Part shown: positions 38,111 through 45,756 of the stretch, in pieces
Layout of the letters: the number at the start of each line of letters is the position of its first letter
Numbering within the stretch: position 1 is the stretch's first letter
NCBI GenBank assembly: GCA_050249415.1
Contig: JBFWQO010000008.1
Location: forward strand, 62,001 to 126,000
Length of the DNA stretch: 64,000 nucleotides
From: CADEFQ01 sp050249415
GTDB taxonomy: Bacteria; Pseudomonadota; Gammaproteobacteria; Steroidobacterales; Steroidobacteraceae
Direction of reading: 5' to 3'
Position numbers and translations under genes: made by a program
The notes under the pieces: generated by a model
Database searches by the model: none
What the model was told of the DNA's origin: nothing
Seen by the model: the letters and a program-made list of their open reading frames with translations, nothing else

Positions 38111-38772
38111 AGACGCTGGGATTCAATCCCCGCAGGGCGGATCTTTCCCGGTGCGCCTTTCGCGACTACTACGAGACGCAGCATGTGCCGCTCGCGCTGC
38201 GGTACATCCGTGTATTCACCAAATACGTGCGCAACTACGTCGTACATGGCGAGCCGCAGGAACCGCGGTACGACTGCCTGGGTGAATTCTGGTTCGACGG
38301 GCCCGACGCGATTGCCGGCATTCGCGCGTGGCTTGCCTCGCCCGAAGGCCAGGTACTGCACGACGACGAAGCGAGATTCATGGACCGCGCGCGCATGTCC
38401 TCCTGTGCAGTCGGCGAGCGGCTGTTGTTCGGACCTGCCCGGGCGGTCGAACCCGGCATGACCCGCAAGCACGGACTGGCGGTACGCCGGATGACATCGG
38501 TCCCTCCCGCCGTGTTCGAGGCCCGGATGATCGGCTTCGGCGAAGAACTGGTACGCCGCAACGAGCACTCGATCGTGCGCGCGACCCTCGATCTCGCTGT
38601 CGATCCGCCGGCGGGAGACCTGCCCCTGCACGCGCTCATCTCCCTCTGGCCGGTGGCGCCCGACGCGACGCTCGACATCCCGGCGATCGACGCGGCGATC
38701 GGCAACCTGACGTCGCTGACGTTCGATGCGTACGAGACGCCACCCGGCGCGCTGCGAGGCGGGGACTCATGA
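38107..38772 (+). CDS. EthD-domain protein
   Basis: A 221-residue protein beginning at a GTG in a GTGA overlap. It shows the EthD dimeric alpha-beta barrel start, FRDYYETQHVPLALRYI (compare the FxxYYExxHxPL pattern), then a second half that may be a degenerate repeat. EthD-like proteins accompany alkyl-ether and aromatic degradation genes and are usually small accessory or isomerase-like enzymes. The end overlaps the PQQ dehydrogenase start (ATGA). A truncated EthD gene at 42803 has the closely similar start FMRYYETRHVPLVR. Confidence 0.83.
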   Translation: MKTLGFNPRRADLSRCAFRDYYETQHVPLALRYIRVFTKYVRNYVVHGEPQEPRYDCLGEFWFDGPDAIAGIRAWLASPEGQVLHDDEARFMDRARMSSCAVGERLLFGPARAVEPGMTRKHGLAVRRMTSVPPAVFEARMIGFGEELVRRNEHSIVRATLDLAVDPPAGDLPLHALISLWPVAPDATLDIPAIDAAIGNLTSLTFDAYETPPGALRGGDS

Positions 38773-41177
38773 TGGCCACGGTGCTGCAGCGGGTCTTCGC
38801 GCTCCTGCTCGCGATCGTCGGCGTCGCGCTGGCGTGGGGCGGCGCGAAGCTGCTGCAGCTCGGTGGCTCGGCCTACTATCTCGTCGCCGGCCTGCTGCTC
38901 CTTGCAAGCGCCCTATTGCTGTGGCGCCGGCGCCGCAGCGGCGTATACCTCTACGCAGCCACGCTCTTCGGGACGGTGGCCTGGGCGATTCGGGAAGCGG
39001 GTTTCGATGCGTGGGCGCTCGCGCCGCGTCTCGGCCTGCTGCTCGGGTTCGGTGCGTGGCTGTTGCTGCCCATTGCACGGCGTGGACTCACGCCACTCGC
39101 GCCGCGTCCGATGCCCTCGCGTCTGCCGCGTGCCGCGAGATCGTCGCTGATGCTGGTCGGCGCCGCAGGGCTGGCCGTGCTGACCGGCTGGGCATGGCGT
39201 GCCACGGGCCCGGCGCCACAGGCCGATCCCGCCTATCAGGCCGGCATGCGTGCACCGCGCAGCGCGACGCGGACGCCCGAAACATCCGGTGCGGGCGCGG
39301 AGGCCGACGCCTGGCGGCACTACGGCGGCGACGCCGCGGGTACACGCTTCAGCAAGGCTGCGCAGATCACCAAAGCCAATGTCGCGAGGCTCGAGGTGGC
39401 GTGGACCTACCGCACGGGACCTGCGCCGCCGGGCTATGTCACGTTCGAGGCGACACCGCTGAAAATCGGTCGTGCGCTCTACCTGTGCACCGGCTACAAC
39501 GATGTGATCGCGCTCGACGCCGATTCCGGTCGCGAGATCTGGCGCTACCGCGCGCAGGTCGAGACGACGGATGTGTTCGTCTTCACCTGCCGCGGCGTGG
39601 GCTACTACAAGGTACCGGGCGCCACGGGCGTGTGCGCCGGGCGCGTCTACGTCAACACCGTGGATGCGCGTCTCATCGCCCTCGATGCGAAGGACGGCAA
39701 GCCCTGCGGCGATTTCGGTGTCGATGGAGTGGTTTCGCTGCTCGCGGGCATGGGCGACGTCATCCGCGGCTATTACTACGTGACTTCGGCGCCGACTCTC
39801 GTTCGCGGCAAGGTCGTGCTCGGCGGCTGGGTAACGGATGGCCAGTACTGGGGCGAGCCCTCGGGTGTGATCCGCGCGTTCGATGCGGTCACGGGCCGGC
39901 TTGCATGGGCCTTCGACATGGGCCGCCCCGACCGGCAGGGCGAGCCGCCGGCCGGCGAGCACTACACGCGCGCGACGCCGAATTCCTGGGCGCCGATGAG
40001 CGCCGATGACGAGCTCGGCCTCGTCTTTGCGCCGACCGGCAATGCGACGCCGGACTACTACGGCGCGCAACGCCGCAGTTTCGACGATCGATACTCGTCG
40101 TCGGTCGTGGCGATCGATGCCGGGACTGGCCAGGTCCGCTGGTCGTTCCAGACCGTGCACCATGATGTCTGGGATTACGACGTGGCATCCCAGCCGACCC
40201 TGGTGGATCTGCCGACGGAGCACGGCGTGCGCAAGGCGCTGCTGCAACCAACCAAGCGCGGCGAGATCTTCGTGCTCGACCGGGTGACCGGCGAGCCCAT
40301 CAAGCCCGTCGAGGAGCGTCCGGCGCCGCAGGCAGGCGCCGCCGTGGGCGAGCGACTCTCGAAAACCCAGCCCTGGTCGACGGGCATGCCCTCGTTTCGC
40401 GGTCCCGATCTCACCGAGCAGCGCATGTGGGGCGTGACTCCGCTCGATCAGTTGTGGTGCCGCATCCGCTTCCGGCAGGCCCGCTATGACGGCGAGTTCA
40501 CGCCGCCCGGACTGCGGTGGGCCGTGCGGTTCCCCGGCTTCTTCGGCGGCCACAACTGGGGGAGTGTCAGCGTCGACCCCGACCGGCACATCATGGTGGC
40601 CACCTCCAATCGCATGGCCAATTACGACCGCCTGCTCACCCGCGCGGAAGTCGAAGCGCGCGGACTTCGGGCGCGCCGCGCCGGCAGCACCGAGTTCGTG
40701 GGCGGCGCCGTGCCGCAGGAGAACACGCCTTTCGGCGCCGACGTGCAGGTATTTTTCTCGCCACTCGGCGTGCCTTGCCAGCAGCCGCCCTACGGCATGC
40801 TCTCCGGAGTGGATCTCGTGACTGGACAACTCGTCTGGCACCACCCGCTGGGTACCGCCGAGGACAGCGGCCCGCTCGGGATGCGCCTCGGCCTGAAGCT
40901 GCCGTTTGGCCCGCCCGGCGCCGGCGGGGCGATCACGACCGCCGGCGGGCTGACATTCGTCGCGGCCTCGCAGGACGCATACCTGCGTGCGTTCGATACC
41001 GACAGCGGCGAGTGGCTCTGGGAAGGCCGCCTGCCCGCGGGCGGCCAGGCCACGCCGATGACCTGCGAGAGCGACAGCGGGCGGCAGATGGTGGTGATTG
41101 CGGCAGGCGGCATGGCCGCGTTCAATACGCGCACGGGTGACTACGTCGTCGCCTTCGCGCTTCCCCGGGGGTCGTAG
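38769..41177 (+). CDS. Membrane-bound PQQ-dependent dehydrogenase, divergent copy
   Basis: An 802-residue quinoprotein with the Gcd-type five-helix anchor in the first ~135 residues (VFALLLAIVGVALAWGGAKL onward) and a PQQ propeller containing AWTYRTGPAPPGYVTFEATP and VHHDVWDYDVASQPTLVDLP. The glutamine-rich region of the two other copies (GDYVVA... at the end) is conserved. It is the most divergent of three paralogues, so it may act on a different substrate. It starts in an ATGA overlap with the EthD gene and the next gene begins at the base after its stop. Confidence 0.91.
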   Translation: MMATVLQRVFALLLAIVGVALAWGGAKLLQLGGSAYYLVAGLLLLASALLLWRRRRSGVYLYAATLFGTVAWAIREAGFDAWALAPRLGLLLGFGAWLLLPIARRGLTPLAPRPMPSRLPRAARSSLMLVGAAGLAVLTGWAWRATGPAPQADPAYQAGMRAPRSATRTPETSGAGAEADAWRHYGGDAAGTRFSKAAQITKANVARLEVAWTYRTGPAPPGYVTFEATPLKIGRALYLCTGYNDVIALDADSGREIWRYRAQVETTDVFVFTCRGVGYYKVPGATGVCAGRVYVNTVDARLIALDAKDGKPCGDFGVDGVVSLLAGMGDVIRGYYYVTSAPTLVRGKVVLGGWVTDGQYWGEPSGVIRAFDAVTGRLAWAFDMGRPDRQGEPPAGEHYTRATPNSWAPMSADDELGLVFAPTGNATPDYYGAQRRSFDDRYSSSVVAIDAGTGQVRWSFQTVHHDVWDYDVASQPTLVDLPTEHGVRKALLQPTKRGEIFVLDRVTGEPIKPVEERPAPQAGAAVGERLSKTQPWSTGMPSFRGPDLTEQRMWGVTPLDQLWCRIRFRQARYDGEFTPPGLRWAVRFPGFFGGHNWGSVSVDPDRHIMVATSNRMANYDRLLTRAEVEARGLRARRAGSTEFVGGAVPQENTPFGADVQVFFSPLGVPCQQPPYGMLSGVDLVTGQLVWHHPLGTAEDSGPLGMRLGLKLPFGPPGAGGAITTAGGLTFVAASQDAYLRAFDTDSGEWLWEGRLPAGGQATPMTCESDSGRQMVVIAAGGMAAFNTRTGDYVVAFALPRGS

Positions 41178-42806
41178 ATGGCCATGGAACTGACGGACAT
41201 CGCGGCCGACCGCGGCAGGCTCCGCGAGGAGTGGCGCCGGCTCGGCTATCACCCGGGGCAATCGATTCCGCAGTGCCTCCTCGAGGGTGTGCGCCGCCAC
41301 CCCGAGGTCGAATCGATCTACTACGCCGAGAAGCATCCCCGGCGTACGACGAATCGCGAACTCTACGCGCACAGCCTGCGCATTGCGGCGGGCTTGCGGC
41401 AGCTCGGCGTGGGCCGCGGCGACGTCGTGGCCGTGCAGCTGCCCACCTGGTACGAAACCACGGTGCTCTATCTCGCACTGATGCACCTCGGCGCGATCGT
41501 GCTGCCGATCGTCAGCATCTACGGTGCAGCCGAGGTCGAGTTCATCCTGCGCCAGTCGAAGGCGAGGCTCTACTTCAGCCCCGTGAAGTGGCGCAAGGCC
41601 GACTATCTCGCGCGCCACGCCTCGCTCCGCACCTTGCCGACCCTCCAGGACATCGTCGTGGTCGGTGACGGTGCGCCGCCCGGCGTGTCGTCCTGGGAGC
41701 AGCTCGAATCCAGGGCGAGGAGCGGTTTCGAACCGGTCGCGAGCGACCCGGATGCCGTGAGCCTGCTCATGTACACCTCGGGTACCACGTCGGCGCCGAA
41801 GGGCGTGCAGCACACGCATCACAGCCTGCTGCGCGAGTGGGGCCGGCCGAGCTACCGCAATCGCGGCCTGTACCTCGCGAACCTTCCGGCGGGGCATTAC
41901 ACCGGCTACACCTACATGTTCCGCCCCTCGATCTTTGGCGCGCCCATGGTGTTCCTCGACCAGTGGGACGCGCAGTTCGCCGCCGAACTCGTGCAGCGCC
42001 ACCGGATCAAGGCGGGCGGCGGCACGCCGATCTTCCTCTTTTCGCTGATCGAGATGGCCGCGAAACACGGGTTCGATATTTCCTCCCTCGAATCGTTCAG
42101 CCTCGGCGGCCAGGGCATGACACCCGAACTCGTGCAGCTCGCCGACGACCAGGGCTTCCCGGGCGCGCGCGTCTACGGCTCGACCGAGCATCCCACCGTG
42201 ACGAGCTTCGACCCCGAGCTGCCCTTCGAGAAGCGCGCGCATACCGACGGCAGGCTCGACGAGGGCAATGAAGTGCGCATCGTCGATGACGCGGGGCGCG
42301 ACCTGCCGTTCGGGCGCGAGGGCGAGATCCTCACCCGCGGCCCGGAGATGTTCGTCGGCTACCTCGATGCCGAGCTCGATCGCGACAGCTTCGCGCCCGG
42401 CGGCTGGCTCAGGTCGGGCGACATCGGCCGGCTCGATGCCGGGGGTTTCCTCACGATCACAGACCGGAAAAAGGACATCATCATCCGCGGTGGCGAGAAT
42501 ATTTCCTCGGTCGAGGTCGAGGAGACGCTCGCCCGCCACCCGGCGGTGCGCGCCGCCGCGGCGGTGGCGATGCCGGACCGGATCTACGGCGAGAAAGTCT
42601 GCGTGTGCGTCGAACTCCAGCCCGGGCAATCCATCTCGATGGAAGAGATGCGCGAGCATTTCGCCCGCTCGGGTCTCGCGAAACAGAAGACGCCCGAACG
42701 CCTCGAGATCCTGCCCGAGCTGCCGCGCAATGCGTCCGGCAAGGTCAGGAAGAATGAATTGCGCGCGCGGGTGCGAGCGATGGTCGAAAAGGAGGGCGCG
42801 CGATGA
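41178..42806 (+). CDS. AMP-dependent acyl-CoA synthetase/ligase
   Basis: A 542-residue adenylate-forming enzyme. The P-loop-like motif MYTSGTTSAPKGVQHTH lies near residue 199, GSTEHPTV near residue 335, the hinge RSGDIGRLDAGGFLTITDRKKD near 414, and the C-terminal lysine motif NASGKVRKNE near residue 520. It activates a carboxylic acid as its CoA thioester. Two ATGs lie at 41178 and 41184. The stop overlaps the EthD remnant start (ATGA). Substrate is unknown but the context favours a carboxylated catabolic intermediate. Confidence 0.92.
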   Translation: MAMELTDIAADRGRLREEWRRLGYHPGQSIPQCLLEGVRRHPEVESIYYAEKHPRRTTNRELYAHSLRIAAGLRQLGVGRGDVVAVQLPTWYETTVLYLALMHLGAIVLPIVSIYGAAEVEFILRQSKARLYFSPVKWRKADYLARHASLRTLPTLQDIVVVGDGAPPGVSSWEQLESRARSGFEPVASDPDAVSLLMYTSGTTSAPKGVQHTHHSLLREWGRPSYRNRGLYLANLPAGHYTGYTYMFRPSIFGAPMVFLDQWDAQFAAELVQRHRIKAGGGTPIFLFSLIEMAAKHGFDISSLESFSLGGQGMTPELVQLADDQGFPGARVYGSTEHPTVTSFDPELPFEKRAHTDGRLDEGNEVRIVDDAGRDLPFGREGEILTRGPEMFVGYLDAELDRDSFAPGGWLRSGDIGRLDAGGFLTITDRKKDIIIRGGENISSVEVEETLARHPAVRAAAAVAMPDRIYGEKVCVCVELQPGQSISMEEMREHFARSGLAKQKTPERLEILPELPRNASGKVRKNELRARVRAMVEKEGAR

Positions 42807-42964
42807 TCAAGGCCATCGCGCTGCTCAAGGCCCGGCCTGACCTGCCGCGCGACGAGTTCATGCGCTACTACGAAACACGGCACGTGCCCCTGGTGCGCGG
42901 CATCCTGCGCAGCAAGACGCGCCTGTTCCTCGTCGATGAGCGCGGTGCGCCGCCGGTGTCATAG
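42803..42964 (+). pseudogene. EthD-family gene, truncated to 53 codons
   Basis: A short frame starting in an ATGA overlap with the acyl-CoA synthetase. It begins with a convincing EthD start (MIKAIALLKARPDLPRDEFM, then YYETRHVPLVRGIL) but diverges after ~36 residues and stops at 53, whereas full EthD proteins are about 100 or more residues. The stop lies 25 bases before the end of the convergent sulfotransferase gene, suggesting the 3' part was lost when that gene was joined here. It could still be translated. Confidence 0.6.
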
Positions 42965-42988
42965 GTCGTGCATCCGCAAACACTCGTG

Positions 42989-44167
42989 TCACTGGCTGGC
43001 GGACGGGCGGATGAACCGGCTGCGATACGGCGCAAACCAGCGCTCGAGTTCGGCTCGCGTGAGGCCGAACTCCTCCTGCGTGTAGTGGTGGGGCGCACGC
43101 TTGTCGCGCCCGTTGTCCGCCAGCCACTGCGCCGCCGCGCGCCCGGCTTCGGGCCCGGTGGGTTCGCCGAGGCGCGCCAGCACGCGCCGCCATTGCGCGA
43201 GCGGATCCCGGACGAGATCTTCATAGGCGACATCGATGAAACGCTTCTCGCCGACCGAGTCGCGGAAGCTCGTGAGGCGCCCGAGCAATCCTGCCCAGCG
43301 TTGCGCGGTAAACCGGCCGACCGTCACGCGGTCCGCCTGTGCCGTGGCGAGTTCGTGCAATGCCACGACCATGCTGCAGTACGAAGGCACGGTCTGCAGC
43401 GGATCCCGGTGCATCAGGATGAGCTGCGCCTGCGGAAACACGGCGAACAGCGCGTCGAGCGCGGCGAGATGCCCCGGGGTCTTCAGCACCCAGCGCTGGT
43501 TCGCGCGCGCCGGGTCCTGCCACTGCAGGAACTTCAGCACGGTGCGCAGATCCTCGTAGGCGGGGCGCTGGTCGGCGCGCTCGAGCCACGCGGAGAACGA
43601 AGGAATGTATGCATAGGCTTCCGGCATCGTGCCGATGAAGCACTGGTCGAGGATGATGATTTCCTCGTCGGCGCCGTGCACCTGGAAGGGATGGATCGAC
43701 ATCAGGTCGGGATTGTGTTCGAGCATCGAGGCGAGCAGCCGCTCGGCCCAGGCCACGCGCTCGTCGGGCCGGCCGCGTTCCTCGCCGGGAAACGGCGCGT
43801 AGTTCTGTGCCTCCCACCAGCGCAATGCGGTGAGGCCCGGCGCCGTCGTCAGCAGGCGATGGAACATCGTGCTCCCCGTGCGCGGCAGGCCGACGATGAC
43901 ACCGGCCACCTCGGCGGGCTGCTCGAGGATCCCGGGGTGGCGCTTGATCGCCTCGGTGGTGCGCAGCCGGTTCACGAGCGCGGCGAGGATGCGCTCGCGG
44001 TGCGCGGCGACACCGGCCTCGCTGAGGCGCGCTTCCGTGCGCAGCGCCTCGAGCAGTACGCCGAGCGGATCGAGGAACCAGCGGGATCCGAAGTCGTCGA
44101 GCCCGGCGCGGGTGCGCGCCTCGGCGAGCAAGGTGTCGATCGGCGGGAGCGAGTCGCCTGCACTCAT
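42989..44167 (-). CDS. PAPS-dependent sulfotransferase family protein
   Basis: A 392-residue Sulfotransfer_3-type protein. The 5'-phosphosulfate loop is IVGLPRTGSTMFHRLL near residue 90, with Thr in place of Ser in the RSG(S/T) pattern, and the 3'-phosphate site is LILMHRDPLQTVPSYC near residue 247. An N-terminal RTRAGLDDFGSRWFLDPL segment parallels the related segments at 3039 and 24767. It is inverted between the EthD remnant and an SDR gene that diverges 26 bases away, as though inserted into the plus-strand operon. Confidence 0.88.
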   Translation of the reverse strand: MSAGDSLPPIDTLLAEARTRAGLDDFGSRWFLDPLGVLLEALRTEARLSEAGVAAHRERILAALVNRLRTTEAIKRHPGILEQPAEVAGVIVGLPRTGSTMFHRLLTTAPGLTALRWWEAQNYAPFPGEERGRPDERVAWAERLLASMLEHNPDLMSIHPFQVHGADEEIIILDQCFIGTMPEAYAYIPSFSAWLERADQRPAYEDLRTVLKFLQWQDPARANQRWVLKTPGHLAALDALFAVFPQAQLILMHRDPLQTVPSYCSMVVALHELATAQADRVTVGRFTAQRWAGLLGRLTSFRDSVGEKRFIDVAYEDLVRDPLAQWRRVLARLGEPTGPEAGRAAAQWLADNGRDKRAPHHYTQEEFGLTRAELERWFAPYRSRFIRPSASQ

Positions 44168-44193
44168 GGGTTCATTATCGCAGAGGGTTTGAC

Positions 44194-44985
44194 ATGCTGC
44201 TGAAAGAAAAAGTCGTCATCGTCTCCGGGATCGGGCCCGGGCTCGGCGTGAAGCTCGCCATCGAAGCCGCGCGTGAAGGTGCGCGGGGCGTGGTGGCGGT
44301 CGCACGCTCGGCCGGGAAGCTGGAGGATGCCGAGCAGCGGGTGCGCGCGCTCGGCACCGACTGCAAGGTGCTGAAGATCCCGACCGACATCACCGACCCT
44401 CTGCAGTGCAAGCGTGTGGCCGAGCGCACCGTGGCCGAATTCGGCCGCATCGACGGGCTCGTGAACAGCGCCTATTTCCACGGCAAGTTCGAGTCGGTCG
44501 CGGAACCGGATCTCGCGGAGTGGCAGGAGGTCTATCGCACGAATGTCATCGGTTCGATGCAGATGACACTCGCGGTGGTGCCGCAGATGAAGTCCCAGGG
44601 CGGCGGCGCCGTGGTGATGGTGAACACCATGGCGACGCTCAAGCCTTATCCCGGCGAGGCGGGCTATGCCGCCTCCAAAGGCGCGCTGCTCAGTGCCGCG
44701 AAGTATCTCGCCGTCGAACTCGGGCCACACAACATCCGCGTCAATACGTCGCGTCCCGGCTGGATGTGGGGCCACACCGTCGAGGGCGCCCTGCGCATGA
44801 TGGCGCAGGCGCAGGGCAGGACCGAGCAGCAGGTCCAGGACGAGATCGCCGCGACCAAGGCGCTGAAGCGCATCGTCACCGACGATGAATGCGCGCAGGC
44901 CACGCTGTTCCTGGTCTCGGACTATGCCTCGGCGATCACCGGTGCGATCCTCGACTGCAACGGCGGCGAAGTGATGCCGGCGTGA
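44194..44985 (+). CDS. SDR family oxidoreductase
   Basis: A 263-residue SDR with a slightly altered cofactor loop, SGIGPGLGVK near residue 11, NSAYFH in place of NNAG, and catalytic YAASK near residue 157. It diverges from the sulfotransferase gene and precedes the decayed CMD gene by 12 bases. The loop GxGPGLG is seen in a subgroup of SDRs in mycobacterial and proteobacterial catabolic clusters. Substrate unknown. Confidence 0.88.
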   Translation: MLLKEKVVIVSGIGPGLGVKLAIEAAREGARGVVAVARSAGKLEDAEQRVRALGTDCKVLKIPTDITDPLQCKRVAERTVAEFGRIDGLVNSAYFHGKFESVAEPDLAEWQEVYRTNVIGSMQMTLAVVPQMKSQGGGAVVMVNTMATLKPYPGEAGYAASKGALLSAAKYLAVELGPHNIRVNTSRPGWMWGHTVEGALRMMAQAQGRTEQQVQDEIAATKALKRIVTDDECAQATLFLVSDYASAITGAILDCNGGEVMPA

Positions 44986-44997
44986 GGCATTGAATCC

Positions 44998-45292
44998 ATG
45001 CACGCGTACACAGTGTCCCGCCTGGACAGCGTCCACGTTGGCGATGTACTCGCGCGATCGGGCGGCGAGCTGGCGCGGCGCCACGAGTCCCTTTGGGACG
45101 CGGTCTGGCGACAGCCTCATATATGGACAGGATCCGCAGGCCATCACCGATGAGCTCGCTGGCGCGGTCAAGGCGCACTTCGGCGAGACCGGACTCGTCG
45201 CGCTCATCGAAGCGCTCGGCGTGATCGACGGGCGCATCCGGCTCGCGATGATGCTCGGTGCACTGCTGCCGCGGGAGGGCACCCATGGCTGA
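44998..45292 (+). pseudogene. Carboxymuconolactone decarboxylase-like gene with deleted core
   Basis: Two reading frames together resemble one CMD protein whose middle is missing. From 44998 the frame gives MHAYTVSRLDSVHVGDVLAR and then RRHESLWDAVWRQPHI, typical of the N-terminal helices; it then stops at 45148. The frame shifted relative to it gives ITDELAGAVKAHFGETGLVA and LIEALGVIDGRIRLAMMLGA to a stop at 45292, typical of the C-terminal helices. The residues that normally carry the redox-active cysteines between these blocks are absent, and the frame changes near 45115-45125. An intact CMD gene follows at 45285. Confidence 0.62.
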
Positions 45293-45749
45293 CGGACTGC
45301 GAGCCGGCAAACCAGAGAAGCTGACGGGCCACGTGATCCGGGACAGCAGCCTCGGGCTCGTCCCCGAAACACTGCCGGCGATCATGGAGATGCTGCGGCT
45401 TCGCAATGCCCGTGCGGTCAATGGCGTCTTCTGCAAGAGCATGCGCTACGACATTGCACGCGCCGACGGCCTGACCGAAGAGAAGGTGGCGCAGATCGAT
45501 GACGATTATCCGGCGAGCCGGCTGGGCGAGCGCGAGAAGCTCGTGCTCGCGTTCGCGGATCTTTACCTGCGCACGCCGGTTCGCGTCGATCCCGCGGTCG
45601 CGGCGCAGCTGCGGCGTGAATTCACGCCCGCAGAGCTCACGCACATGGCGATCGGCCTCGCGACATTTCATGCGCTGTCTCGCTGCGCAGTGAGTCTCGG
45701 CGGCATGCCCGAGAGCCTGCCCGTGATGGAGTTGCCGGGCCCGGCATGA
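45285..45749 (+). CDS. Carboxymuconolactone decarboxylase / AhpD-like protein
   Basis: A 154-residue all-helical protein of the CMD family. The segment LRNARAVNGVFCKSMRYDIA corresponds to the active-site helix, but only one cysteine is present where AhpD-like proteins have CxxC, so a thiol-disulfide role is doubtful. GEREKLVLAFADLYLRTPVR and ELTHMAIGLATFHALSRC follow. ATG at 45285 overlaps the end of the decayed upstream copy. It is eight bases before the PQQ dehydrogenase gene, so they form one transcription unit. Confidence 0.83.
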   Translation: MADGLRAGKPEKLTGHVIRDSSLGLVPETLPAIMEMLRLRNARAVNGVFCKSMRYDIARADGLTEEKVAQIDDDYPASRLGEREKLVLAFADLYLRTPVRVDPAVAAQLRREFTPAELTHMAIGLATFHALSRCAVSLGGMPESLPVMELPGPA

Positions 45750-45756
45750 AGGGAAC

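Noticed and set aside
38913..42659. A 1248-codon open frame on the minus strand
   Set aside because: It is antisense to the PQQ dehydrogenase and acyl-CoA synthetase, both of which show family motifs; its translation is rich in Arg, Ala and His with no recognisable domain. Long antisense frames are expected at this GC content.
44164..45372. A 402-codon minus-strand frame across the SDR and CMD region
   Set aside because: It is antisense to a well-marked SDR gene and shows no motif.
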